Shown here: positions 23,757 through 36,172 of the stretch, one piece after another
Numbering within the stretch: position 1 is the first letter of the stretch
How the letters are laid out: each line of letters opens with the position of its first letter
Assembly: GCA_001986395.2 (NCBI GenBank)
Contig: MQVO02000007.1
Coordinates: forward strand, 372,001-436,000
Origin: Irpex lacteus
Taxonomy: Eukaryota; Basidiomycota; Agaricomycetes; Polyporales; Irpicaceae
Direction: 5' to 3'
Length of the DNA stretch: 64,000 bases
The notes under the pieces: model-generated
Seen by the model: the letters and a program-made list of their open reading frames with translations, nothing else
Told to the model about the DNA's origin: nothing
Database searches by the model: none
Translations under genes and position numbers: made by a program

Positions 23757-25988
23757 ATGGCACCCTCGTATAACCCTCTGTATGCAGCATTGGCTGGTGC
23801 GGTACGTACTCTACCAGATTGGTTCTGCTGTGCTCCATGAGCTCATACTGTTTCAAACTATCCATAGCTCTCATGGAAAATACTCAATCGACATACAGTT
23901 GCTGGAGACTACCTGCTTCTCGGCTTCAGTGCTGCTACCGCCACACTATATTTCATTGTAAAGGCCACAATCCCGACAAACGCTGGTCTTACTACCGCTA
24001 AGGCCGTGCTTACATATTTCTTATCGCTGTCCGCCACGACTATTGCCTACAGGCTTTCGCCATGGCATCCTCTCGCATCGTACCCAGGACCTTTACTATG
24101 GCGCTGTAGCAGTACCGTTTTGGCGGCCGTGTCGTACACTGGGCGACGACACATCGTCATAGACGAACTGCATAGGAAATATGGAAAATTCGTGCGTATA
24201 GGTTAGTAGTGCTCAGAAAATACTCTTCGAGAGAACTCGAGTGAATGCTGATAATTGACGAAGGTCCCAACACACTGTCTATCAGCTCTTGGACAGCTGC
24301 CCCTATTATATACGGCGCGACGAAACATATGGTGAAGGACCAATCATACGCTCTCCCCGGTCACATCAAGGGAGTTTCATTGTTCTTCAAGCCACCCAGC
24401 AAGGAAGAACACTCAAAGCGTAAGAGAATATGGGCAAACGCATTTGCATCAACTGCGTAAGCTCCTTCTCTCCTGGAGAAGCAACTCTACTTATTGACAT
24501 ATTGCAGAATACAGCACTTCCAAGCTCCTCTCGAGAAGATGACTGACCAGCTTACCGAGTGCATCGAGACTCGTAGAAACTCAGATGGTATGGTCGACGT
24601 TGGGACGTGTATCGCGCACTTCTCTTATGACTTCATGGTACGTATCCTTCCTCAAGTTCATGACGCAACTCACACTGCTCACTATCTCCTAGGGAGAAAT
24701 GATTTTCGGCGGCAGCAACGAATTGGTGAGTCCCACAGCTAAACTCTCTTCCATCTCACCCCGTACTAACTTTATCCACAGGATATGATGAAAACAGGCG
24801 ACCCGGAAGATGTAATACCGGGAGGTAAAATGGCCACAGTAGTCCATGACAGGTGAGTCTGCAGGGAGCGTACATGAGCCGTGCTAACCCATGGACCACG
24901 AACAGTCTTGGCCAAGCTCCATGGTTGATAGAGATCCTTTGGCACCTCCCCGGGGGTGAGGCCATGCATCGTGCTCGGCGCCGCGCTGAAGATATGATGC
25001 GAAACCGCATCGCCGCCCAAGGAGTTACTATTCGAGACCTCTCCTCATACCTGGTACGTAACCCTACTTCCATTGCATTGAACTACGCAGTCATGCGTGA
25101 TCATCATACAGCTCGACGGTGACCTAAGAACAGGGGAGAAGATTTCGCGCCAGGATTTGGAAATAGAAGCTGTTCAAGCTATTCCAGCAGGTAAAGCTCA
25201 GGCTTCCCGTATACCCGTAGAAGGTTTGTGAGCTCATCGGTGCTGTAAAGGTTCCGATAACACTTCTGCTATTCTTACCTTTGCAATCTTCAATATGGTC
25301 TGCCACCCGGCTACGTACCGTACACTTCAAGCCGAGCTGGATACCGTCTTTCCCGATCCCACGATGACGCTCGACCATGCGAAGCTAGAAGCGTGCCCGT
25401 ACTTGAACGCCGTGATCCAAGAATCTCTACGCTTAGGTGCCCCCTTTTACGTTCCTCGCGTTGTCCCGCCCCAGGGCGTGATATTGGACGATCGGCATGT
25501 TCCCGGAGGTACCGTAGTTGCACTAGCAGCGTATTCCCAGCAGATTTCAGAGGAGAACTTCTATCCGGATCCTATGGTATGTACATCAACGGCTTGATTC
25601 AATTTCGTGTCGCTAACCTATTGCGTCGGACGTACATGAAGGGATTCCACCCTCAAAGATGGCTAGATGAAGGCCTTGGTCCGGGCTCTATCCTCAATAA
25701 GTCAGCTATGTTCCCCTTTTCCTCAGGTGAGCTCCGACATTCTTTACCACGAACTGCGTTGCTGGGTACTTATACTTGAGTGTCATAGGTCCATACGTCT
25801 GCGTCGCAAAGAACTTCGCCATGCAGGAGATGCGACATGTTCTCGCACGGCTCGTACTGCAGTTTGACATGGAATTGCCCAAAGGGTTCAACAAGGAAGC
25901 TTGGGTACGCGGGATGAAGAATATGCGTACTACCATATTCGATGAGCCGTTGCTTGTCAAAGCCGTCAGGCGAGCTAAGAAGAATTGA
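23757..25988 (+). CDS. Cytochrome P450, copy 1 of a pair
   Basis: Membrane P450 of the tryprostatin-6-hydroxylase/benzoate-hydroxylase-like type. The start at 23757 (MAPSYNPLYAALAGA) splices over a 73-nt intron to LSWKILNRHTVAGDYLLLGF, which aligns with the opening of the P450 at 30574-32874. Then TIAYRLSPWHPLASYPGPLL, ELHRKYGKFVRIG, SYALPGHIKGVSLFF, the I-helix AGSDNTSAILTF (formed across intron 25191-25252), ExxR in QESLRLGAPFYVPR, and the haem loop FSSGPYVCVAKNFAMQEMR. Ends VKAVRRAKKN, stop 25986-25988. The haem loop lacks the usual Arg two before Cys (Tyr instead), and Ala replaces the last Gly. Substrate unknown. Forms an inverted pair with the gene at 30574, enclosing an oxidoreductase and an ICMT. 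Confidence 0.87.
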
Positions 25989-26581
25989 CGATAAGATCTG
26001 GAATTAGGTTTAGGGGGTAGGGGGTACACGGATGCATATACCAGCTTCATTGCTTTGGATTGTATGTTATGGTACCTGTGTATGTACTGATAGATATGGG
26101 TTATTTATGGTTTATTGTTTCATTTTTACCAAAAAGCTGACCCAAGCTGAGCACTGTTGTCAGAAGGTTGGCACATAGTCGCCCGTGGACCTGCTGATTG
26201 CCAATACGTATCACCATCTAGTAAAACAATCGCATGTATTGACCATGTGTCTTGAGAAATCGACGACAACTACAAACGGCCGTCCAGCAATGCTACGAAG
26301 CAGTTATTCACGAGAATTTTATGCGAATCATATTCACGTCCCAAGCCAATCAAGTTTTTGGGTACATAAATAGGAGGGTATAGACCGAGGCTGCTGACGC
26401 AGTGATACAACGTACAATCACTGCGAAGTATTACCGACTACTGAACGACACGAGATACCTATGAGCGAACCGACACAGCACAGAGGGTGAATAAATAAAC
26501 ACGTGTAAATGTGAGGCATGGTCTCAGGGGAATGTTGGAAGGCTTGAGGGCGACATATGACGACCACAGTGCTGCATGCTT
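25989..26581. other. Intergenic between convergent genes
   Basis: About 590 bp between the 3' ends of the P450 (+) and oxidoreductase (-). A G-rich stretch at 26005-26025 is the only distinctive feature. Confidence 0.5.
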
Positions 26582-28149
26582 CTACTGAGAAGCATCGAAT
26601 GTGGAGGCTGGCCGGACAGGCAAGCCCGACTGTGGAAAATGTATTCAGCTCATCAACCGCATACCACAGCAATGATCACTTACCTTTGTGTATATCTTCT
26701 CAATCCATTCCATCTGAGTGATGGAGTCCTGAGCCGTCCTCCACGCATGCGGTTCACGGCCTTGAACTTTATTGACGAATGCTTCGAGCTGGTAACGGTA
26801 CCTATAGGGACAGCACGATGATGAGCTAGCATCTCAGTTTTAATTCTATTAAGCACGTACGAAGACCACCACGGTTGACCCAAGCCGTTCGGGAACACAT
26901 ACGCCTTCTCAACGCGAGATGGGCCTTTCGTGGGTGTAACCTTGATCTTGTGGTAGTGATGAGGCAAAGTCAGCCCATAGTGATAGATTTCTCCGCCTTC
27001 CAGTTTGATTGTCATTGAGTTCTTCACGAAGTGGGGAATGATACCAAACGGTCCCCATCCAGGCTCTTGGAAGTCGACGACGGAGCTGGCGGAGACGGAG
27101 TTGGGGAATGAATAGGTGACGGACATGCGCCGGTCTGTATTGCTATCTCGTACATGCTTGACAGCTTCTGCTCGAGTAATTTCGAGAGGGTTTGAGGCCG
27201 TGATGTAGCGTATAGCATCCAGAGTATAGACTGTCATGAAGTAAGTTCAGCGATATCACTTCAGCGCCGTTTCAGCTTGGCGAACTCACCTCCAAGATCC
27301 ATTGTGGCACCTCCTCCAAGTTTGTAATTCTCACGAATATCTCCTTTGGGAATAATGCCCTTGGGAAGACAGAACTCAGTATGCACACTCTTGATTTTCC
27401 CCAGTTCGCCAGAGTCGACAATCTCTTTGATCCGGATAATAGCTGGGTAGAGGCTGGAGAAGATCATATGAGTTGAGGGAATAAAATGTTGAATGATGAA
27501 AAAGCTCACGTGTACGCATAGCCCTCGAGCAGAATAAGCCCTTTGCTCTCAGCAAGATCAAATAGGATTTTAGCCTCGGCGGCCGTATTGGCACATGGTT
27601 TCTCAATTAGAACGTGTTTTCCCGCTCTCAAGGCACGAATGGTCCACTCAAAGTGCATCGCGTTTGGAAGCTACAGTGTGACATGTCAGCTTAGTTACAT
27701 GAGACCAGCTGGACATGTAGCTAACGTACTGCATTGTAAATGGCGTCAATCGCAGAATCCTCAAGGAGACCTAGAGCACATAATCAGTTATCTGCAAACC
27801 GTAATATCAGCAGGTGACAATTTCGCTACTTACGCTGGTATGCGTCCTCCCCAGAATACACAACGGCGATCGAGTGCTGTTTGGCATACTGCTCTGCTTT
27901 CGTCCGCTCGCGGGAAGCAACAGCAGCCACAAGCGCATTGGGGTGGCTCTTGGCAGTGTTGATCACAGCATTCACTGCGATCCTAGAGGCGCCAAGGAGA
28001 CCAAATCGTACCGGATTCTGCTCTTTCGCAGCGGCAGGGGGATTCCCAATCTGCAGAGTTCAGTGTACACATGGTGAGATAGCATGCAAAAGATGAGGTG
28101 GGCGACGTACGGTGGCGTTGCGCTTGAGGAACCCAATAACACTGGCCAT
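26582..28149 (-). CDS. Gfo/Idh/MocA-family NAD(P)-dependent oxidoreductase (dihydrodiol/xylose dehydrogenase-like)
   Basis: The minus-strand ATG at 28149 gives MASVIGFLKRNAT, then VRFGLLGASRIAVNAVIN (Rossmann-fold dinucleotide-binding turn), AVASRERTKAEQYAKQHSIA, DAIYNALPNAMHFEWTIRAL, and GKHVLIEKPCANTAAEA with the family's catalytic EKP lysine motif. The C-terminal domain shows LYPAIIRIKEIVDSGELGKI, NYKLGGGATMDLGVYTLDAI and FVNKVQGREPHAWR-like sequence, ending PVRPASTFDASQ with stop 26582-26584. Family and fold are firm. By similarity it fits fungal trans-1,2-dihydrodiol dehydrogenase/D-xylose 1-dehydrogenase-like enzymes, but the substrate cannot be read. About eight introns. Divergent from the ICMT gene (975 bp apart) and flanked by the inverted P450 pair. 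Confidence 0.9.
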
Positions 28150-29124
28150 GGTGACAGAGATGAAGAGACGGTTTGAGAGTCAGTTGTTCTCAAGAGAGAG
28201 AAATAGAGAGTACGAGGAATAGAGTAATTTGGCTTCACGACCAGCGATCACATGAGTTGCGCTGCGAAGATGATTATTCCTAGATGCCGTGTTCCCCACG
28301 CTGTCTGGGTCCGTTCTACTGGACTCATGCCTAGTCCTGGAAGCACGGAGGATCGCCGAATCAGTGCGCAATACGGGAGGCATACGTCTCCTTCTGCTTC
28401 TCCTTCTGTTTCTGATTATGGTCATACCTTTGAATTCAAGTAATCAGTGCGCAGGAAATAGTGACCTGTCTCTTGTAACGGCGTTCATCATGCACATGCG
28501 TGGCCTAAAGTGACGGTGGGAGGCAAGATAGCCTTTCGGGGAGCGCTCATCCTTGTGTGGGAAATTCGTGGAATCTCAGGCTGCTCACGTTCGCTTCGCC
28601 CACTCGAAACGATCATGTCGGATTTGTGCTGGCTGCTTCCTGGTGGGCTACGAGTAACGGCTGATTTATAGAATTGATATAGCACAGTCCATTATCAGTT
28701 TCACCACGTTACAGCGTGGAAGCTGTGGGTAGATGATCGATTTACGCTGCTGTAACTGACTTTCTCTTGGTGGTAGGACCCCGGCTACACCGTCTGTCAC
28801 GATTTCGTTGAACTCTGTCTGAAGGCTCTAGCAGGTGTACGTCCTCGTTAGGTGTGTACAAAGCTCCATGAATGCATTTATGACCTGATCAGCTATCACA
28901 GATTGTTACTACGTTCATGCGAGCTGAGGGATACGTCGCGCTAGTGTTTCATTCCCGGGTGCTAATAACGTCCAGCCACTACAAACTATGAGTTTCTCCA
29001 GCGGCTGGTCTATTATTTCGGATGTACACTGCTGTTTATCATTGCCGGGCCTCAGAGCCTCAGAGAGATATAAGATCAGGTAAGCGCAAAGCGTTCCGCA
29101 GTACCCTTAACGTATTTACTGGTC
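28150..29124. other. Divergent promoter region, no gene recognised
   Basis: 975 bp between the starts of the oxidoreductase (-) and ICMT (+). No open frame with family features. Confidence 0.5.
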
Positions 29125-29907
29125 ATGGCTTACCTTCCTCAGCTCAAGATCGCTGGTCTTCTGGCCACCGCGGTCGCTCACCACTTCGCTATCACTCCAC
29201 CCATTCCTCCTCCTTCCGAAGAGGAAAAAGTATGCTCTGGTGGAGCAAAGATCTTTGAAAATGTCCTTCCTTGGCTTCGCTTTGGCACAACTGTAAGCTC
29301 TTCACCGACTCTGTGCATTTCCATATATCTGACAAGCCTTTCATAGTGGACCGTCATCGCGAGCATTCTCAGCGAAATCGTTGTCATTGCAAAGCTGGCA
29401 TACCCGAGCAATATCCCCGTGTCCCCGGAAATATACCACACACTCTGCCCATCTGCTTCACCCGACACCCTGGGCTTACAGTCCATCACCACGACCTTCG
29501 CGCTCGGGGTGATATTAGCGTTATGCGGATCCGGGATCCGAACGTGGTGCTACAGCGTTTTGGGCCGCTTCTTCACATACGAAGTGTCTCTGCGCCCCGC
29601 CCATGCGCTTATTCGAGACGCCCCATACAACGTCGTCCGTCATCCGAGCTACACCGGCCTCTTCCTGCACTTCGTGGGCGTTGCCGTCGTGCACTTTTCT
29701 CCGGGCGGATGGAGCCGTGAGTGCGGGATGTTGCACACAAAGGCTGGGTTTTTCATTTGCTTGTGGTTGACACTCGTCGCATACACGTTTGTGTCTGTAT
29801 GGAGGAGAGGTGCAGTTGAAGATAACCTGTTGAAGTCGAAGTTTGGATCTATCTGGGAGCAATACGCTCGTGAGGTCCCTTGGAAGTTCTTTCCTTGGAT
29901 CGCCTAG
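29125..29907 (+). CDS. Protein-S-isoprenylcysteine O-methyltransferase-like (ICMT/Ste14 family)
   Basis: Integral membrane SAM-dependent methyltransferase. ICMTs carboxyl-methylate prenylated CaaX proteins in the ER; relatives act on other small substrates. The ATG at 29125 gives MAYLPQLKIAGLLATAVAHH; a single intron at about 29293-29346 joins WLRFGTT to WTVIASILSEIVVIAKLAYP. Conserved features: SGIRTWCYSVLGRFFTYEVS, YNVVRHPSYTGLFLHFVG (family RHPxYxG motif), then RRGAVEDNLLKSKFGSIWEQ and YAREVPWKFFPWIA at the C-terminus, matching the SAM-binding region and the terminal E...L...FG..W..Y....P pattern. About 240 residues, normal for the family. Its position between two tailoring P450s makes either a CaaX or a metabolite role possible; the sequence does not decide. 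Confidence 0.88.
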
Positions 29908-30573
29908 AATACCCTGTGCTCTCTGTACCTTTAGATATCTGTTGAAGTTGTAGAATTACATGGTGTCTTTATATGTGACGTTTGTAAATCATATCCGGGG
30001 TAGTTATTCAAACCGACCTCCGAGTCGCACACTACAAATTCGAAAGCTTGTATTGCATGGGCTATGATGCATGATGCATGATGAGTCGATAGCAGCTCAG
30101 TACAAATGCACAAAGTTCATGATCTTTGACTATCTCAACGTTAAATGATGGACTCGCGCAGTTTGTTGGCGCAGCCCACGCCAAGCTTTGAAGTGTGTGG
30201 AATCCAGCTAGTGTTGGTACTGGCACAGAGTAAGCAGAAGAGAGGAAGATCTGTCCGAGAAGCTCGGGCTATGGACAAGTATTCACTGAGTACTATCTCG
30301 CTCGACTCTACCAGTGGCAGTGCTGTTCAATTGCGTAAGTTCGGTTACACTTCGTGGTGCAACCGTGATCGACCAATTCTCATATATCGTATACGGATGG
30401 AGCTGCCTCGTAGTAAACTGCTCAGCTGCCAATCTCCTGTGCGACGCGATCTCCAAGATATTGGTATATGACACCCTACAGTACAACATCCTCGATGTCC
30501 CTTCTAGCTCAATCTACGCAATAAATACGATACACGGGACTCGATGCATGGTATATAAACTCGAACCCACATT
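29908..30573. other. Intergenic between convergent genes
   Basis: About 670 bp between the ICMT and P450 3' ends. Open frames here have no recognisable domain. Confidence 0.5.
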
Positions 30574-32874
30574 TCAATACGCATCAATAGGTGTCTGACG
30601 TCCTTCTCTCCTCTTAGCCTTCACCATAAGCTGCTTGTCGAACAACGTTGTGCGCATGTTACGCAATCCCTTGTAGAACCCATCTACATCGAACCCATCC
30701 GCAAGTTCCATATCAAACGTGAGCATGAGGCGCGACAAGCACAAGCGCATCTCCTGCATAGCGAAGGTTTTCGCAATGCACATATCTGGACCTGTCAACA
30801 ATAACATGTACGGTGAGTTGCGTGATCCGTATAAGGAAGAACGCCACAAAGATAGATGCATGATCGGGGTGGCGGTAGAGTGTTGAAGGGTTGAATGATC
30901 GACTGACTGACCTGTAGAGAAGGAGAAGAGTGCTGCTTTGTTCGTGATTGATCCTGGTCCGAGACCGCCTGGGAGCCATCTCTCAGCGCGGAATTTCTGA
31001 CAGACAAGCCAATCAGCCACGATGAAATATATGGGTCAGATAGATGGAAGAGATCGCTCACGAGTGGATCCGGGAAGAAGTTCTCCTCTGCGGTTTGTTG
31101 GGAGTATGCTGCCAACGCGACTGTGGTATTGCCTGGGATCTCCGTGCCTTCTATGGTCACACCTTCTGGAGGAGTAACACGAGGTAAGAAGAAGGGAGAT
31201 CCAAGGCGTAGCGCTTCCGTGAGCACAGCATCTAGGTACGGGATGGCTGCAAGTGCTTTCTTGTCCAACGGCACGAGCGGGTCCGGGAAGGCTTCGTCAA
31301 GCGCGCTTTGCAGTTTCTTGAATGAAGGGGGGTTGCAGAGCATGAAGTAAATGGCGAGGGCCATCGTTGTGCCTGTATTGTCGGAGCCTATGGTGGTTGT
31401 TAGTCATTAGTAACTCTTAAGTCACAGCCGGTGCCGAAAGAAGTTCACGAACCTCCTTGGATCGCGACAATCGCGTCAATTTCCAAGTCTTTAAGGGGGA
31501 TTTGCTCGCCAGTCTTTGGATGCCCGTCCAGCTAGTGGGAGAATGAGAACTGCCATCTTCTAGTACGCGAAATTTTAACTCACAAGGTACGAAGTAAGGT
31601 CACGAATCTTGACGTTGGGTACTTGCACACGGGTACGCATCATTGAGGCGGCGACTTCCCGAAGATAGTGCATAGATCGCGCTGTGGGTATATGCCATAA
31701 GATATCCAAAATCCATGGGGTCTGTCCGAAGCTGCATGCGCGGATCGATGAGAAGCTTGAGAGCCACACAACGAGAGTGAAGAACTCACCTATCTAAGAC
31801 GACAGTCGCCTTCTTGCCTCCGAGAACTAGCTCACGAGGGTCTCCGTTCTTCATGAGCTCCTAAACTTAACCATGAGCGTCTATGTCATCGGAAAAAAAA
31901 GCAAGTGTGTATACCAGAGCGTTGCTTCCACCAAATACCATTTCTCCCTAAAATGGCTTGTTAGAAGCAATCCGTGGCGGTACAAGCTTATACATACCAT
32001 GAAATCATAGGACCAATGACAGAGGCACTCGGTAATGTCCACTATCCCATCCTTACCTGCACGGGCTTCTACGCAATCCGTGAGTTGCCAAGTGCGGCGC
32101 TCCAGTGGTGCAAAGAAGTTGCTCAATCTGAAAGTTCCATTGTAATGAGCGTCTTCGAACGAATATCAGGCAGTTGAAGTATTTACGCGACTGGAGTGAA
32201 GGCTTGCGACCAAACTTGCTTACGCGCTGTGTGGTTTTCCCTCTTCTGCTGGAAGAAGAGCGCTGTGCCCTTGATGTGTCCAGGAAGCCTGTAGGAGTCG
32301 CTTTTCGCCATGGCATTCGCTTGGCCATATATAGCGTTAAAAGAGTCACAGTAATTAATCGATAACGCGTTTGGCCCTGCTCCGTGGATCAATACAGCCC
32401 GCCTCGTTGACGTAAGTGCGATGGTGACTGACCTATCCGCACGAACCTCCCATATTTCCTGTGGTAGGAATCAAGCACAAGATGGCGATGTCCTATGAAC
32501 GAAATGACTGCCAGCGGTACACTGCTGACACGCCATAAGAATGGCCCGGGGAACTTGGCTAGAGGGTGGTATGGCGAGAGTCGATATGCGACGGTACTCG
32601 CTCCAAGAGTGAACAAATAGGAGGTTAGGATCTCCGCCGTAGACTGGAATGCTAGCTCTGGGTTGCTAGCTCTCGTTTGCAGATACAGCAATCCACAGCC
32701 GATCACGAAGATGACGAGCCCATGATCACCGCTCAAAGTGTGGCGATGGAGGACCATCCATGATACCTAAGATACGACGACTTAACGACGGTGTTCTCGA
32801 GAAAGTTGAAGAGGACTTACCAGACCTGCCAGACATGCAACGCCGAGTGTAGAGCTACAGTTAACAAGTGTCAT
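30574..32874 (-). CDS. Cytochrome P450, copy 2 of a pair
   Basis: Close paralogue of the P450 at 23757, on the opposite strand. The ATG at 32874 gives MTLVNCSSTLGVACLAGL, spliced to VSWMVLHRHTLSGDHGLVIF, then STVAYRLSPYHPLAKFPGPF, HRKYGRFVRIG, SYRLPGHIKGTALFF, the I-helix GGSDNTGTTMALAIYF, ExxR in TEALRLGSPFFLPR, ALAAYSQQTAEENFFPDPL, RAERWLPGGLG and the haem loop FSTGPDMCIAKTFAMQEMR. Ends REGRQTPIDAY, stop 30574-30576. The residue two before the haem Cys is Asp (M between), where most P450s have Arg and the paralogue has Tyr; an acidic residue there is unusual. Splice sites match the paralogue. Divergent from the MFS gene (741 bp). Substrate unknown. Confidence 0.87.
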
Positions 32875-33615
32875 GGCGCGACAATCGTAGCGAGAGTCGC
32901 TAGTACTTGTGTGATCATGGTTAAAACCGAAGACTTTGATTTATAGCGCTGCCGCGAATTTTCATGGTTCTACTTTGGTGAATGAATATCTGCGTATGCC
33001 GCTGAGGATCTGGGGATGCCATGATCAACAACACTGAGCCAGATCACACGTCCTGAGTCCGATCTTTCGAATGATGATGAGGGCGCAGATGAAAGACGAC
33101 GGTCGGTGGACCCCGGACACAAGTGGTGTGTACTTTGCCGTGTCACGCAGTCACGCTTCTCTTTTGGGCAGTCATCGCCTCGCCTCAACTGCCTGGCGCC
33201 ACGAAGGTGATTGAATTCGAACGGCCAGCTTCTTCTATTCTATGTGCCCGACATGCACCGCGAATACATGGGAAGCACAGTACTATATGAAAGTAAGCCC
33301 GTTATTATGCGTAAATGCTGATATCGATCCGTGCTCACCGTGGACACTATCATCAACTTCTAGTTCCCGCAGCGCCATATCAGTATCATTGGTCACTGGA
33401 CTGAAGATGGTAGCTTCGTCGAAGATCACATCGTGCGTACAACGCCGCCAAGGAGTAAGCTCCTATATCCCTCCGAGCGGTAGCCGTGAGAATTGGACGG
33501 AACCCACACTGTCATCTTGCCTTCGCACGTATTAGTCGCAGTGCAGAACTGTGACGATAGAACCGTTTGAGTCTGTGGTATTGCTCTTTGGTACCTCCCG
33601 CCACAACTAAGTACA
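32875..33615. other. Divergent promoter region
   Basis: 741 bp between the starts of the P450 (-) and MFS transporter (+). No further gene seen. Confidence 0.5.
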
Positions 33616-35941
33616 ATGTCCGCTCAAGAGCCACTAGTGTCGAGCTCGAGCTCGGAGCAAGATGTAGTCTCGACCAACAAGGAGCAGTGAGCGCCCATTC
33701 ACCACACCCCGTATGAACATATCTAATACTAGACCCTATTCAGGCATATAAAAACACAACAGCACGAGAGTCCAACAGATGAAGAGTTTTCTTGGAAAAC
33801 ATGCGGTCTTGCATTTTGGATGATAGTCGTAGCCAACCTCACTTGCGATTTCCTCTCAGCTTTCGACATGGTATGCACACATTCTCGTACCTTACCTCCG
33901 TCATTTACTGATGACCTCACCAGACGGCAATCTCGACTGCCTTACCTACAATCGTCGAAAAGTTAGGCGGAGAGGACTTCATTTGGGCTGGAAGCGCCTA
34001 TTCTCTTGCTGGCACGGCGGTTATCCCACTGTGCGGCACTCTTGTGTCAATCTTTGGAAGAAAACCGATTCTACTGCTATGTGTCGCTTTCTTCGCTCTT
34101 GGGTCTGCGCTTGCAGGTGCGACACGGAGTATGAACATGCTCATAGCTGCACGAGGTTTGTGCTTGCACGCTGTAATGTTCAGTCAGTGTATTGATTGTA
34201 CGACCTCCTCGAACTGCAGCTGTACAAGGGTTTGGTTCCGGCGGATGTCTCGCTGTCACTGAAATCATTTACGCCGACCTCGTTCCGTTGCCGCAGAGAG
34301 GGATAATCCAGGGAATAACAGCGGTGTAGGTAGAGCTTCACCCACCTGGCATGTCGTAAATCTGCTAATCACCGTACGTTGGCAGTGTCTGGGCTTTCGC
34401 GTCGTACGTATACCCTCAAAAAGTTCATGGAAATTCTTACAGCATCCTAACGATATTGTTAGAGCTATAGGACCCGTAGTAGGCGGTGCGTTGGCTAATG
34501 CAGGACAATGGAGATGGCTATTCTACCTCAACCTGCCCATATGTGCAGCAGCAGCAGCTCTCGAACTTTTCTTCCTCCACAACAACTCTCCTCAAGCAAC
34601 CTTTGGTCAGAAGATTCGTAGGCTTGATGTATTGTGAGTCTCCGATCCTTACTTCTTGGTCTTTCTAGGTATCTGGACTGATAGTCTTGCGCAGTGGCGG
34701 TGCAGTCATTGTCGGTGGATCGGCTGCACTGACATTAGCATTGACATGGGGCGGGCTCCGCTTCCCATGGAACTCTGCACAAGTCCTGGCCCCTCTTATA
34801 ATTGGAATAGTGGCTCTGATATGCTTCTTTTTCATCGAAGGACGCACTGTTTCTGAACCGATAGTGAGCACCATCCCTGCATAGTTTCTTTCTCCTCCGT
34901 CAACAGGCCAGTTTAATGACCGTTTGTGATATCAGGTCCCATGGCCCGTGGTTACCAATCGTACATCCTTGAGTGGGTAAGCAACTACTATATACTTACG
35001 ACACTTTCTGGCACAATACCTCACTTTTCATTTCATGAAGGTACTTAGGGACTGCGGTTCACGGCATCGTAGCCTTCGCCGCCATATGTCAGTACCTCTC
35101 AATCATACCTTGCTGAGTCATTCGTCCCCTACTGACATTCTGCCACCATGTTGTCCAGACTACCTTCCCGTCTACTTCCAGGCAGTTAAGGGAGCATCTC
35201 CTGTTCGGTCGGGTGTTGACATCCTCGGCATGGCCATGTTCATCACCCCCGCTTCTCTCGCTTGCGGAGTCTCAGTCCAAGTTTTCCGCGTCTATCGCCC
35301 TCAGAATTATCTTGGATGGGCATTAGTCATCGCTGGCTTCGGAATACTCTCTATCCTAGACGTCGACAGCTCCAAAGCACAATATATCTGCTGTCAGATC
35401 GTGGTCGGCGTCGGCCTGGGAATTGTATGGATTTCGACGCAGTTCCCGATCTTGGTACCACTGCCATTCTCGAATAACGCGTTAGCCTTGGCATTCTTTA
35501 CCTTCGTGAGGAGTCTGTCCCAGGTAAGTTTAGCAGTCTTCTCGAAGATTGACAACCCTCGTCCCACTGCTCACAACCGCTCTCCCACTATGTTAGACGT
35601 TAGGCGTAGCCATCGGTGGCACAATTCTCCAAAACTCCCTCAATCGCAAACTACCCGCCTCCTTCATCCGCACACTCCCCGCAGGCGTATCCTTTGCTTA
35701 CTCCGCCATCCCCTCCATCGGTACTCTTCCCGAACCGACACGTACAGAGGTTCGCGTAGCGTTTGCGGAAAGTATCAAGCTATTGTGGGAGGTGATGATT
35801 GGGATATCGGGCTTAGGTTTGATTAGCGTGCTACTGATGAAGGAGGTTCCAATGAGGACTGATGTCGACGAGCAGTGGGGGTTGGAGAAGAAGGGAGCAC
35901 AAGGAAGTCGCAGTGGCGAGGAAGGCAGACATGATGTATAG
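33616..35941 (+). CDS. MFS transporter, DHA2-type drug:H+ antiporter (14 TM)
   Basis: Likely exporter of toxic compounds or metabolites. The ATG at 33616 gives MSAQEPLVSSSSSEQDVVST, then FWMIVVANLTCDFLSAFDMT, AISTALPTIVEKLGGEDFIW and GTLVSIFGRKPILLLCVAFF (MFS motif A with GRK). VQGFGSGGCLAVTEIIYADL and SAIGPVVGGALANAGQWRW follow; the latter is the antiporter motif C (GPxxGG) typical of DHA1/DHA2 drug exporters. Later exons give LTLALTWGGLRFPWNSAQV, VHGIVAFAAIYYLPVYFQ, GIVWISTQFPILVPLPF, LGVAIGGTILQNSLNRKLP and a polar tail ending GEEGRHDV with stop 35939-35941. About ten introns. It sits beside a P450 in divergent orientation, an arrangement common in metabolite clusters; that link is inference. 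Confidence 0.88.
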
Positions 35942-36172
35942 GTGATCCATTTACGAGCTCGTTATGTGTACTAGTACATGTCATATACCCCGAGCATCCC
36001 TAAGTACACATCTTGACGTACTACCTGTCTGTCTCTCAGGCCTCGAGTTTAGGCTCGTGCGGAAACAGGAATGGCATGTACAACGAGAATGCCATGCTCG
36101 GCGTTGAGTGGATCATTAGTGGATCCCCGTGGGATCTCAATGGTAATGGTGAAGGCGAATCTAGTATCAATA

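Noticed and set aside
26005..26025. Telomere-like G-rich stretch (ttaggtttaggg...)
   Set aside because: Only one imperfect unit; not a TTAGGG array.
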